The notes beneath the pieces were generated by a model that did not search any database, was not told the origin of the DNA, and worked only from the letters and a program-made list of their open reading frames with translations. 64,000 bases of DNA from Nectonema munidae (taxonomy: Eukaryota; Nematomorpha; Nectonematoida; Nectonematidae), in assembly GCA_030549495.1 (NCBI GenBank), contig JAUIRK010000761.1:124001-188000 (forward strand), read 5' to 3'. This document shows, piece after piece, positions 44,390-55,168 of this stretch. Both the position numbers and the translations under genes were made by a program. Position 1 is the stretch's first letter. The number at the start of each line of letters is the position of its first letter.

Positions 44390-44775
44390 CTTCAATATCA
44401 TTTTTAGTCGTTTGGTTTATTATTCGTTGTCGTAAGCCAATAATATCGTTTAAAAAGTTAGAACTAATTTTATTTATCGAGTTTTAAAAAATCATCTATC
44501 ACAAGTTTTGATATATTCCAGATCTTCAAGAAGTGGGATATGGGCGACAACCTTTCATAATTTTTCCTCATTATGTTCCGAGACCTCAAAAGAATGATGA
44601 TGTGACAAGCCGTCATAATTTTATTGATTTAAAATATTAATACCATATTTCTAGACTTTCAAGTAGATTTAATTTGAAATTTTTTTATAATAAAGTTTGC
44701 TCCGTGGTTGATTTGAAACAAAAGAAATAGGGAGACAACAGAGTAAAATTTTTTAAATATTATTTCAATTATACA
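44390..44775 (+). repeat. dispersed repeat, partner at 53.2-53.8 kb
   Basis: Shared words with 53200-53840 in the same order: GAGTTTTAAAAAATCATCT, CACAAGTTTTGATAT, TAATTTGAAATTTTTTTATA and AAAGTTTGCTCCGTG..TGAT. The partner holds extra sequence, including the 16-bp minisatellite at 53465-53590. A third weaker copy lies at 53870-53960. Origin unknown, no coding content. Confidence 0.65.
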
Positions 44776-45099
44776 TTACTACAGTCATAGATGTGAAAGC
44801 AGTATAAGAAAAATAATGCTTCCGCTCTCGCTTCCAAAGTTACCAGAACAAACTCACACTACTAGTAAATTTAAAGTTTTACTCAGAAATTCTGTTTTTT
44901 GGTGAATTTTTTAAATATATTATTTAAAATTAAAAAACTTTTTTAAAATTTTCATTGTATGTAAATTTTAACAAAAAAACTCTCTCTAGAGAATTAAAAA
45001 GTATAAAAATTTAAAATTTGTTTGAAATATGTAATTTAAAAGTTTACACAAGTTTATTTATACGAAGAAAAAGAATTGCATTTATCAATTCATCACTCA

Positions 45100-45882
45100 T
45101 TTTTAAACGATTGCTTCTCAAAATAAGTTTAAGTTGAGAGAACATCCTTTAAACTAAAATGTGTGTGGCTGGCAATGCACTTCAGTTTCACAGACCTGTC
45201 TTGTAATCTTGGGATAATATACTATTTTATCCCAAACCTTCTGAATATTTTCAAAACGTCCAAGTTTTTCTATATCAGAAAAAGCATTACAAAGTTCGTT
45301 TCTTGATCAGAAATGCTATAAAAAGTTTTGAGATATTTTTCAAAATTTATAATTCGTTCTATGCTGGAAGCCTGACTATGATGTGCAACAGAACTACTGT
45401 TATAGATAAATAAAGAATTTTCAAAACAGCACAAAGATTCGATTTGTTCATTCATTTACTTCTTCAAGTGTTTTTTTCACTCTTGGATAAAAGAACTGTA
45501 GAACGAGCATCAATCCAAATTACAGCAAATAGGAGGTTGTTTTCCAATAATTTTTTTCTCCTACTGATTACAAATCAAATATAGTTTTCTCCATCTAAAA
45601 AAATTTACCTGCTGTAATATTTTGACGTTGAAAAAATAAAGTAGTTTCATAAAGAGTGTTAAGAATTGAAATGATGAAACTAATTTGCTCGGACTCAGTT
45701 CAACTTGAGGCAAACCTAAGTCATTGCTTTAATTCAAAAAGCCCTTTAAAAGTACTACCTCAGCTTGTTGGAGTTTTCATCAGCATAGCATGCCTTTACC
45801 AAATCTTCTCTTCAAAATGCATTGCTAGAAGAGCACGTAGGTGTGAAGCTACGTCCTAACTTATTTAAAAATCATTACAACT
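45100..45882 (-). pseudogene. hAT transposase relic, left half
   Basis: Reading leftward from 45890, minus-strand frames give ASHLRALLAMHFEEKIW, FKGLFELKQ and, further left, NEQIESLCCFENSLF (45455-45270), which fit the middle of a hAT transposase after its 'RCAAH.L.L.VKDGL' motif. That motif itself lies on the other side of the insertion 45891-51918 (CMEHSL.L.VKDGF at about 51930-51960). So one transposase relic has been split by the 6-kb insertion. Many stops and frame changes. Confidence 0.6.
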
Positions 45883-45926
45883 TTTGAAACCAGAGGCGTA
45901 GCTAAGCTGGGGCCTGAGGGGCCGTG

Positions 45927-45943
45927 CCCCCCCCCCCCCCCCC
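45927..45943 (+). repeat. C17 homopolymer
   Basis: Seventeen C in a row directly inside the left hAT-like tip. Similar runs occur at 46232-46250 (G19) and 61640-61662 (C23). Confidence 0.9.
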
Positions 45944-46129
45944 ATGTACTTTGAAAATAAAAATTTAATTTTTTATACTTGAATTTCATGGTTAGGTTTA
46001 GAATTAACTTCAAGTTTTTATTCCACTTTACTATATATATATTTATTTATTTATCTTTTTAACGATATATTGCATTGAATATTTAACTTCACTCATTAAC
46101 CTACTCTCTACTCATAACCTCTTATATTT

Positions 46130-46195
46130 ATGACTACCAATAAAAGACCCCGAACCGAACCCAACTCACAACATGCACCATCTACAGATTCCCTC
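46130..46195 (+). pseudogene. start of LINE ORF1-like frame
   Basis: MTTNKRPRTEPNSQHAPSTD runs to 46195 and is cut at the internal CAGTGGCG tip. Composition (Asn, Thr, His, Pro rich) and position suggest it is the 5' start of the same LINE that lies inverted in 46196-51169. That would mean the interior was flipped after insertion. Only 22 codons, so this is inference. Confidence 0.4.
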
Positions 46196-46956
46196 CAGTG
46201 GCGTAGCCAGAGCAAAGTACATGGGGGGCACGGGGGGGGGGGGGGGGGGGCACAAAAAAAATTTTCCACACCACCTTCAAAACAAAATAATTTTCCACAC
46301 CACCTTCAAAACATTGATAATAGATGAATAGATTTGATTTATATTTTGATAAAACATTTTTTTTATTGATTTAAACGATAATTTTTTACTATTAAACTTA
46401 TAAAACAAATTATAATATGGTTTTCAATGTTTTGTGAGGTATTAAGATAGCGCGTTTTCTCTTTTTAAAGCGGTAGAGTCGCCAGTAGCCATATAGAGCC
46501 GCTAAATTATTTTGTTCTAAGCTAAACCCAATTGAATTCTGCGAGAATTTTCAGCAAACACCTTCATAAGGTCATCAAGATTAATGTTCGTTGTATAATT
46601 CCTCAAATATGATAAAATTATAAGATTTCGCTTTCGTTCATGGAGCATTGATGATCTTTGTTCAGACAAAATTTAGATCAAAAATTTGGTTCGTATGTTT
46701 TGAAAGATGGGGAATAGAAGGATGATGTGTATTGGTGTTTCTATTTCTGTGCAACCAAAACGGCAAAGTGGGTTGTTGTGTAGATTGAATTTGTAAAAAT
46801 AAGCATAGGTTGGGCAGTGAAAAGAGAACCATCTAATTGAGTTGCGTGCGAGAAAAATGTTTTTATTATTAATCGCAAAATTGATTAGAGGAGGAGAAAT
46901 GTTGAGGGATGACCAATTGTTAAGGATGGATGTGTGTGTTGAAGATTTGATGCAGG
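46196..46956. repeat. left arm of ~750-bp inverted repeat
   Basis: Begins CAGTGGCGTAGCCAGAGC and ends GAAGATTTGATGCAGG. It pairs with 51170-51918 almost base for base over about 750 bp, apart from homopolymer length and a few substitutions. It contains the LINE ORF2 C-terminus and 3' region on the minus strand. Confidence 0.92.
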
Positions 46957-47639
46957 ATAGAGGGTACAATGGTTAATGTTGTGTTCGATGTTAATGTTTT
47001 GGATAATTGATATACTATGTTGTTTTCGGTGCATGTAGAATGTCCGGGAGACCAGGTGATGGTGATGTTGAAATGTTGAGCGAGTTGGGTGAGTTTGGTG
47101 GCTATGCTATGACATGACAGCGGAATTTTATGATTGAGATTGAGATCGTTAATGATGTTTCGAGCGTCTGTGTAAAGATTGATGTGACTAAAGTTGTGAC
47201 GATATGTTTCGATGTTGTCTAATAGATGGCTGCAAGCGGCTAAAATTGCTAACCCTTCTGTTTCATAAGATGAAGTGTTGTTGTCGGTGTGAAGGACTTC
47301 GGAGAAAAAGGGGGTTAATGAGTTGGTGATAAAGAAGGCGTATGCACCAGTAGCATGGTGAGAGGATTTGGAACCGTCAGTAAAGATGAAAAGATTATAT
47401 GGTGAGTGGGGATTAGTGCGTTGCATTTTGATTAGTTTGGTAGCAATGTTTTTATGATTGCATATGGTTAATGTGTAGGGTAATTCATCTGATGGGTTGA
47501 AATGGAAGATTGGATGGATTTCAGATGATATGGAATAGTGAGCTAGGTTTGGTATGTAGTTGGCACATATGGTTTCGTAAAATGAGAGTATAAGGGATGA
47601 AGTTGAGTAGGGTGTGGTGAAAACGTGAATGGTGCTCAT
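46673..47639 (-). pseudogene. LINE ORF2: RNase H and C-terminus
   Basis: 47639-46920 encodes an RNase H: NLFIFTDGSKSSHHATGAYA, SYETEGLAILAACSHLL, INLYTDARNIINDL and ITWSPGHSTCTENNIVYQLS. The expected catalytic D, E and D are present; the final D of the family appears as V in NNIVYQLS. 46969-46673 gives NPLCRFGCTEIETPIHII and FPIFQNIRTKFL, the cysteine/histidine post-RNase H end of I- and R1-like LINEs. The two frames differ, so there is at least one frame change. Confidence 0.85.
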
Positions 47640-47997
47640 GGATTTGAAAGTTTTCGAGTATAGTGTTACTAGAGTTAAGTGTAGTTTGTATAGAATTGGT
47701 AGAGTGTGCGTAAGGAGTTCAAGTTTTGAGGTAAGTGTGGTGTGATACGCGTTAATGATTGTGAGGAGACAGGTACGGTGAATTTTATTGAGAATAATTC
47801 TAGTATTAAGCAGCTTTAGGGAGAAACCCCAGGAGAGGATACCGTATTGAATTATGGGTAAAATAATTGATGTATAAATATATTTTGAATTTTGGGTTTA
47901 GTCCCCATTTGTAGGAGATGGCTTTCTTGAAGGAGAAAATGATAGGCGTGAGTTTAGTGTGTAGGTTTTTGATGTGTGCTGAGAATTTAAGGTTTGA

Positions 47998-49151
47998 TTA
48001 GAAAATGACTCCGAGATATTTTATTTGGGTTACTGGTGTGATTGGTGGGGATGATGGCATGACTAGGGCCTGTGGTAAGATTCTTTTCCTAGTGAAATGT
48101 ATGATGTTCAGTTTACTCTGGTTAAACTGAATTTTGTATTTAGAGGCTATGGAGTTAATATTCGTCAGGGTGGTAGCGTTGTTCAAATTGGTTTCCTGGT
48201 CGTCGTTGGAGAAGGTAAAGAGAATATCTTCAGAGTAGCATTGTGCGAAGTGTGAGTTGGAATTAATGTGATCTAGGAGTGGATTGATGAGGATGAGCCA
48301 TAAAATGTCTGAGAGGCAGCCGTCTTGGGGGTAGAGAGCGAGAGTTGTTTTATGTAAGTGTTGTTGTTGTGATGCAGGATAAGTATGCGTTTGTTGAGAT
48401 AGCTTTGAATGAACTTGCTGAGGTATAAATGGTAATTGTTTTGGATTAAGTTGAATAGAATTGCGGGATGCCAAGCAGAGTTGAAAGCATTATCAATGTC
48501 GAGAAAGGTTGTTGTTGCAATTTTGCGATGGTTTAGTGTGTTTTCCAAGAAGAGAGTTAGGCGTGAGAGTGCCATTTCAGTATTTTTGTTAGGGAGATAG
48601 GCAAATTGATTTGGATGAATGAGATTCTTTCTGCAAATGTGGTGTAGTAATCTTTTTCGTAAAATTCGTTCTAGTACTTTGCCAAGAGACGGTAGAATCA
48701 AGATGGGGCGCCAGTTTTTAATTTCGTTGATGTTTCTGTTGGGTTTGAGGATTAGCACTAGCTTGCTAATTTTCCAAATGTTTGGAAAAAAGCTGAATTT
48801 TAAACATGCATTGTAAATATTGATGAGATGAGGTTGTAAGATATGGTATGATTTTTTGATGTGCCTGGGAGAGATGAGGTCTAGACTATGAGAGGATTTT
48901 GATTTCATATTGTGAACTGTGCGATTAACTTCAGATTTGGTAATGGGCTGAAAAGGTATTGGTGCGTTGTGTGAGAGTTTATGGTGAACAGTTTGCCTAA
49001 TAATAGTGTTCAAGGGGTTGTCTGAGTTTTCATTGTCGGATGGAAATAGTATGTTAAGGAAGTGAGGGTTGATGTGTGTGTTTGTGTTTGAGTTGGGAAG
49101 TAAGTGGTGAGGTAAAGAGGCGTTCTGCTTTGTATTTCTTGTTTTATTCAA
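47998..49151 (-). pseudogene. LINE ORF2: reverse transcriptase
   Basis: Frame 49151-48273: SHSLDLISPRHIKKS, LVLILKPNRNINEIKNWRPI, LPSLGKVLERILRKRL, PNQFAYLPNKNTEMALSRL and TFLDIDNAFNSAWHP, the standard LINE palm motifs. Frame 48474-47998 continues with QDGCLSDILWLILINPLLDH, CYSEDILFTF and IQFNQSKLNIIHFTRKR. The catalytic box reads YSED in place of (F/Y)ADD, so the enzyme would be dead. The linker to RNase H lies at 47997-47640. Confidence 0.85.
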
Positions 49152-49489
49152 TAATTTCCATGGGTTAGAGGGAGTTTGGCTACAAAATTTGGTCCATGAT
49201 TTTCTTTTGGCTTGATTGATTTCATGTTTATATTTTCGCTTAAGATTGAAGTATGATTCAATGGATGCAGTAGAATGCGATTTTCTTAAAGATTTTAGGG
49301 CGCTGCGTAGTTGTTTTTTGAGATGTGTGAGTTGGGAGTTCCAATAGTATGTGTTATGTCTTTTGTGATCTGGGTGGTTAGAGGTGGATGCTTGAATGCA
49401 TGATGATATGGTTTTGTCGATAAATGTTGCGGATGCTTCAATATTTGGGATTGAGTTGGTGTCGAAGGTGGTGTTGTTTAAATTGAGTT

Positions 49490-50224
49490 CTAGTTTATGA
49501 AGGTATGATGTCCAAAAATTTGAGTGGTTGGAAAAATTTTTCTATGTTTTGAATGAGTTGGCTGCAGATGAAGTTGGAAAGTAATGTAACAGTGATGTGA
49601 TGCGGAAGGAGTGTTTGATATCTGCCAGTTATGGATGAGGTTGATTGGGTGGAATGAAGTTATTGTGAGGTCAATGTGTGATTTGTATAGTTTGTTTTGG
49701 TTTAGCTTCATATAGGTAGGATGTTTACTGTTATCAGCAAGAATAAGGTTTTTGAGGCAATAAAATTTTCAGCTTGCGTCCCGCGATAGTTTGATTTGGT
49801 ATCCCATAGAAAGGATCTGGCGTTTAAATCGGCTGATATAATTACGTGCTTATTTACATGTGATATGGATGTAATTGTGTGAAAGTTATTGATAAACTTC
49901 TCTGATAATAATAGAAGATTAGAAGACGGTGGGGAGTAGAGTGAGCAGAATAAAAGGGGTAGTGGCTTAGTATGAATGAGAGTAAATATGTAATTGGATT
50001 CAGAGTGTTGGTATAATGGTGTGTTGTGAATTGAGGATTTGATTAGAATACAGGCAGAGTATTCGTTTAGTGGTGGAACATGTAGAAGCGTGTAATTGCA
50101 TGTGTATTGGGGAATATGTAGATATAATGGAAATGATATCATACTTATATGAGGTTAGTATATTGTAGAGGTTGAGCCATGCGTTTCTTGAATGGTTGAG
50201 GTTAATGTGGAGAAAGTTTAGCAT
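49490..50224 (-). pseudogene. LINE ORF2: apurinic-type endonuclease
   Basis: 50224-50000 starts MLNFLHINLNHSRNAWLNLY, the usual 'QiNlnhs..A' opening of R1/I-type LINE endonucleases. 50142-49708 includes PLLFCSLYSPPSSN and VIISADLNARSFLWD (DLNA..LW). 49711-49490 carries SHIDLTITS, NWQISNTPSASHHCYITFQL, the 'S.H..i.f' end. Three frames, so two frame changes. Between 49490 and 49151 lies the linker to the reverse transcriptase. Confidence 0.8.
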
Positions 50225-51169
50225 ATGGAGTTAGATATGGTGTAGTTATGGATTGAGTTTATGTGGTTTTGATGATTAATGTAGTGAGAGCACTGAGAAG
50301 ATGTCGCGGAGTGAGGAAGGTGACAGTTGAAGCAAGAAAGTTTTGAGGTGTCTGGGGCATGTAGGCAGGAGATGATAGAGTGGCCACGGTGCCCGCAGTG
50401 TGCGCAGTTTGGTTCTGTGGAATTGCATTTCAGTGAAGCATGTCCATATTTGAGGCAGTTATTGCATTGTTTGGGTTTTGGTTTGAAAATATGTGTGGTG
50501 AGCAGATAGTTGTCGAGAAAGATTTTTGGTTGGTCAGTAAGAAAGTTAAAAATTTGTGGGTTGGATGGTTCTAGTAAGGCAGTGTAGGAGTATAAACCTT
50601 GTTTTCCTAATTGAATAGGATTGATTAGAGAGCCAATGGAAAGGATGTTTGGGTTTTGTTGAGAGATGATATTGCTAAGGTTCAAGAGTGGTATACTATT
50701 TGGAATGCTTCGGATGATAAGTTTAGGTTTTTGAGTAGTAATATTTTCTGCTATCATTCCTTTTTTGGTGAGTTGTGTTTGTGCATGTTTTTTTGTTGTG
50801 GGTTATCGAATTAAAAATATATGGCGCCAGAGTGTGATGATCGTGTTTTGGTGATGGTGTAGTTATTTTGTGAGGTTTCAAGATTTTTGATTGTAGTTTG
50901 TTTATGAGAATCTTTTTCTTTTCTAGTAGTTATGGAGGTGGGGGCAATATTTTATGGTGAGATCAGGCTCTCAATTTAGTTTGTTTGGGTTTGGTGGGGA
51001 GGTGGTGTTACCCAGTGAGGTGGTAGATTCGTGAGTGTTGTCTAGTGAGTGATTTGATGAGATGTTAGCGTAAATAGGTTTTGAGTTTATGGACTTTGAT
51101 ATGGATTGTTCAAAAGTTTTGAGATAGTGTAATGAAATATTGTATTTTAGGTCATTAAAAAGTGTTAGA
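50218..51169 (-). pseudogene. LINE ORF1 (gag-like, three zinc knuckles)
   Basis: Frame 50757-50218 ends with CNNCLKYGHASLKC, CAHCGHRGHSIISC and CFNCHLPHSATSSQC, three CCHC-type knuckles typical of ORF1 in I/R1/Jockey LINEs, after a region with LLTTHIFKPKPKQ. 51169-50760 continues the ORF1 N-terminal part in broken frames (NISLHYLKTFEQSI). ORF1 and ORF2 overlap by a few bases at 50218-50224, as is common in these LINEs. Confidence 0.85.
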
Positions 51170-51918
51170 CCTGCATCAAATCTTCAACACACACATCCAT
51201 CCTTAACAATTGGTCATCCCTCAACATTTCTCCTCCTCTAATCAATTTTGCGATTAATAATAAAAACATTTTTCTCGCACGCAACTCAATTAGATGGTTC
51301 TCTTTTCACTGCCCAACCTATGCTTATTTTTACAAATTCAATCTACACAACAACCCACTTTGCCGTTTTGGTTGCACAGAAATAGAAACACCAATACACA
51401 TCATCCTTCTATGCCCCATCTTTCAAAACATACGAACCAAATTTTTGATCTAAATTTTGTCTGAACAAAGATCATCAATGCTCCATGAACGAAAGCGAAA
51501 TCTTATAATTTTATCATATTTGAGGAATTATACAACGAACATTAATCTTGATGACCTTATGAAGGTGTTTGCTGAAAATTCTCGCAGAATTCAATTGTTT
51601 TAGCTTAGAACAAAACAATTTAGCGGCTCTATATGGCTACTGGCGACTCTACCGCTTTAAAATGAGAGAACGCGCTATCTTAATACCTCACAAAACATTG
51701 AAAACCATATTATAATTTGTTTTATAAGTTTAATAGTAAAAAATTATCGTTTAAATCAATAAAAAAAATGTTTTATCAAAATATAAATCAAATCTATTCA
51801 TCTATTATCAATGTTTTGAAGGTGGTGTGGAAAATTATTTTGTTTTGAAGGTGGTGTGGAAAATTTTTTTTGTGCCCCCCCCCCCTCCCCCATGTACTTT
51901 GCTCTGGCTACGCCACTG
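51170..51918. repeat. right arm of ~750-bp inverted repeat
   Basis: Complement of 46196-46956. On the plus strand it encodes again the LINE ORF2 end (PIHIILLCPIF ... IRTKFL) followed by the same 3' region and the tip GGCTACGCCACTG. It keeps CPIF where the left arm has FPIF. Its C-run near 51877-51892 is shorter than the G-run at 46232. Confidence 0.92.
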
Positions 51919-51926
51919 TTTGAAAC

Positions 51927-52560
51927 CATCTTTCACTTAAAGTTATAGAGAATGTTCCATACATCTCATGTGTGATATTTCTTCAAAAAATAATATTGGC
52001 TTTGCTTATCTTCATTTTCAAATTCTGAATCGGTTTTTTCTGAGTCTGAACTACTGCTTTTTGAAGTTTAATAGCTCGTGTCATATTCTCTGCATTATCA
52101 ACAACGCATTCTACAATTTGATAGCCAACTCTTTCAAAACGGCAAAAATATAATTTTTAGTGCTTTCTGAATTATCGTAAGAATGTGTATTAACTAAACA
52201 AAGCATTTTTCACTTAATCCATTGTTTCAAACCAGTATTGGGCAGTGATTCCAAGAAAATATAACCGTAATCTAGTCACACTATCAAACTTTAAAAAAAG
52301 CATTTTTTAAAGGTTCTTTTAAATATTTCTTCTCTCTAGATAGCTTTGCCAACAACAACGTCTTGATGCTCTCTTGACCGATAGAAAGTTAATTTTTTTT
52401 CTAATACATCAATTGGAAGCCGTCTAATTGAAAAAAAACTGACTTTATGTACGAATGGAGATTTTTTATAATGTTAAAATGTATGCATGCATATTGATTT
52501 AGTTTGACATTATTTATTCCTTAGTTGGCTAATTAATAAGTTAAATTATTATCTCAAGAA
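51927..52560 (-). pseudogene. hAT transposase relic, right half
   Basis: Minus-strand frames from about 52310 down read FLGITAQYW, LFAVLK-like spacer, ELAIKLVECVVDNAENMTRA and, just right of the insertion, CMEHSL.L.VKDGF. This is the hAT order 'GVTAH.. / DNA.NM..A / RCAAH.L.L.VKD'. It continues left of the insertion at 45882. Stops are frequent, so this was already dead or died independently of the insertion. Confidence 0.65.
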
Positions 52561-52940
52561 GTTAGACACCCCCTCATCATTTTTAGCACGGAAATTCTTC
52601 ATATGCCTTATAACATTCCATATACACTCTTTTTTATAACAAAGCTAGTACTCATTCACACTTAACCCATTTAGTATCAATGCTACCAAATGGAACGCAG
52701 ACGACTTCGGTATCTCCATTCAATTCTATTTAAAATAAGAGTGCATTTGTGCTTCCTTTGGGAAGATTCGCACTTAATGGGTAAGGTAAGAGACTTCTAC
52801 TACCCAAAGACACATTGATATGAAACATTTTGTCGTTACTTTATCTAAAACAGTAATACAAGTTAGAAATATGAGGGTGATCATGAAAGAGTTGCATTGA
52901 GTAACAGTCATGTTTTTATTCCTCTACTAGTTTAACTGAA
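52561..52940. other. intron sequence, nothing recognised
   Basis: AT-rich, no feature supported. Confidence 0.35.
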
Positions 52941-52944
52941 TAAA

Positions 52945-53078
52945 GATCTTCTTGATGATCATAGACTTTTTTTATCAGTATCGTGTATTTTATTATCAGG
53001 CCTGAATATTTGTCAACCAATCTCATTTCAAAGGTTTTTTTCTGATGAATCATTCGTGATGTTCATTGTTCCTTTACA
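52945..53078 (+). repeat. ~125-bp direct repeat, copy 1
   Basis: TTATCAGTATCGTGTATTTT, CAGGCCTGAATATTTGTCAA and TTCTGATGAATCATTCGTGA recur without visible change at 55060-55155. The copies are 2.1 kb apart in the same orientation. Confidence 0.9.
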
Positions 53079-53199
53079 AAAAAAGTTCTCCAGTTTCTTA
53101 GGTAAGTCAGTGTATCATGATTTAGGTTTTATCATGTTTCATTTAAATTTTGTATCACTTATTAGTCTTCTTTATTTCAATTATTTTCAAATAATCGAG

Positions 53200-53840
53200 T
53201 TCGTTGTTTAACACAAGTTAATAATATCATTTACAAAGATTGAACTAATTTCTTTGTTGAGTTTTAAAAATCATCTGCCACAAATTTTGATATCTTTCAA
53301 AACTAAAATCAAATGATCTATAACAGGACTTGTATATGGGAAAAAACCCCTCATATTTTTAGCCACTATCTTTCGAACCCTGGAGACGATGAAGACATCC
53401 AATAACCTGTAATAGATTTATTCTTTATAATCAATTACATTCACTACCATTTAGGACGTATCCGGCATTTGGCCGACAGATATCTGACCGAATGGACATT
53501 TAGCCGACGTACATTTGGCCGAACAGACATTTGACCGAACCAACATTTCACCAAACGGGCATTTGATCGAACAGACATTTGATCGAATAAAGATTTAGAA
53601 TAGATTTTAGAATTTAGAATAAACATTTAGTATAGTTAGAATATTGTTAGAGTTAGTTTTAGTATAGTTAAAATATTGTTAGTTTTAGAGTAAGTCTTAG
53701 CATAGTTAGGTTATTATGATTTAAAATATTTATTCAATTACATATTACTACGGTAGAGCTAGACTTTCCAGTGTATTTAATTTGATACCTTTTTATCATA
53801 AAGTTTGCTCCGTGTATGATTTGAAATAATAAAAATGGGT
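53200..53840 (+). repeat. dispersed repeat, partner at 44.4 kb
   Basis: See 44390-44775. This copy contains the 16-bp minisatellite 53465-53590 and short TTAG-rich repeats (53600-53720) that the partner lacks, so these were gained here or lost there. Confidence 0.65.
53465..53590 (+). repeat. 16-bp minisatellite (ACATTTGGCCGAACAG)n
   Basis: About eight units: ACATTTAGCCGACGT, ACATTTGGCCGAACAG, ACATTTGACCGAACCA, ACATTTCACCAAACGG, GCATTTGATCGAACAG and variants. The unit core GACATTTGGCC resembles the tips of the fold-back element at 61911. Confidence 0.85.
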
Positions 53841-54239
53841 AGAAAATGGAATGAAAGTCCTTGTTTTTGAATATTTATTCATTTACAAATTTTTATGATT
53901 TACCTAGATTTTGCTTTGCTTTTAATTTGTTACTTTTTTTACAATTGCTCCTTATTTGATTTGAAATAAAAATAAAAAAGTAACTTGGTAAAAATTATTG
54001 TGTTTTTGAAAAAGGCTACAAAGAAACTAAAATCAACTAAAGGAGTAATTTTTTTCAAAGAAATTGAACATCAAAAAAAACTAAAGTTGAAATAATGAGT
54101 TTAGATCGGTATAAATGAAGAAAACAGAATTTTAAACTACCTAATATAACTCTTGGAAAACTTTGGGTAAGGGCTAGGGGTCATTTGATTTTAACTTGGA
54201 ATGTAGTTCCTAACTAGTTTCATGTCAAAAGAAAGTGCC

Positions 54240-54735
54240 GTGATGAAAATCAATCAAACCTGTCAAAAAATTTATCTAAATGTGACAGCTCATCTTAAAA
54301 AGGAACTATTTATCTAAATAAGTATATAAAGTTTTTTACACATGTATACCCATTTTCAAATATGCTGAATTCAGTGGTGATATCCATTTTTTATGAAAAT
54401 CATTCAAACCTGTCAAAAAAGTGATTTACATATGACAGCTCATCTCAAAATGGAACTTTTTATCCAAATAATTATATAATGTTATTTACACATATACACC
54501 CATTTTCAAGCATGCTGAATTCAGCAGTGATATTCATTTTTTTTATAAAAAGCAATTAAAGTTATCAAAGCGTTGATTTATATATAACAGCTCATCTTAA
54601 AAAGAAACTTTTTATCTAAGTAATAATATAAACTTTTTTACACATACATACCAATTTTTAAGCATGTGTAATTGAGTGGTGATATTCATTTTTTTATGAA
54701 AATCAATCAAAACTGTCAAAAAATTGATTTATCCC
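54240..54735 (+). repeat. ~150-bp tandem repeat, 3.3 copies
   Basis: GAAAATCAATCAAACCTGTC recurs (with changes) at 54246, 54396, 54547 and 54699, a period of 150-152 bp. Other unit words are GACAGCTCATCTTAAAAAGG and CATGCTGAATTCAG.GGTGAT. Confidence 0.9.
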
Positions 54736-55044
54736 AAAAAGAATTATCAGGCACGGTTTTTTGAATTAGAGAATTACGTTTAATAGAAAGTATAGGGAGA
54801 TGATGAAGTTTACCGTGTATGGTAAACTCCATCTTTTTAGCTACAAATTCGTTATCGGCTTGTAGTCTCTACGTCATATTATAATTTACAGTTTGTAATT
54901 TTGCTATTTATTCCATGATGATCCTTTCTTGGTAGCTCTTTTTTCATTAGAAATTCATATTCTTCAATGTGTGTTCGAAAATTTTTTTATAATGATAAAA
55001 TTACTTTTTTCCTCTCTCAAAGCATTCTGATTAAAGAATTTTCT

Positions 55045-55168
55045 GGATGATAGACATTTTTATCAGTATCGTGTATTTTATTATCAGGCCTGAATATTTG
55101 TCAACCAATCTCATTTCAAAGGTTTTTTTCTGATGAATCATTCGTGATGTTCATTGTTCAATTACAAA
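55045..55168 (+). repeat. ~125-bp direct repeat, copy 2
   Basis: Near-identical to 52945-53078. The stretch between the copies holds the 44-kb-related repeat and the 150-bp tandem array, so this may be a segmental duplication border or the terminal direct repeats of an unknown element. Confidence 0.9.

Larger units (their letters stand above)
45883..51926. mobile_element. composite element: hAT-like tips around a LINE
   Basis: An insertion of 6028 bp (45891-51918) flanked by TTTGAAAC at 45883-45890 and 51919-51926. The left tip is CAGAGGCGTAGCTAAGCTGG and the right tip the complement of CAGTGGCGTAGCCAGAGC; both are hAT-like, with long C or G runs next to them. Inside are a plus-strand start of a LINE-like ORF1 (46130-46195), an internal hAT-like left tip at 46196, a minus-strand LINE from 51170 down to 46196, and a plus-strand second copy of the LINE 3' end (51170-51918). 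It splits a hAT transposase relic. The tips and 8-bp duplication say DNA transposon; the cargo says LINE. Confidence 0.8.

Noticed and set aside
47998-50509. Plus-strand open frames inside the LINE (48619-48816, 50327-50509)
   Set aside because: They lie opposite reverse transcriptase and zinc-knuckle coding with no motifs of their own.
52945-55168. LTR retrotransposon bounded by the 125-bp direct repeats
   Set aside because: There is no polymerase coding, primer-binding site or TG...CA ends between or at the repeats; the interior is tandem repeats.
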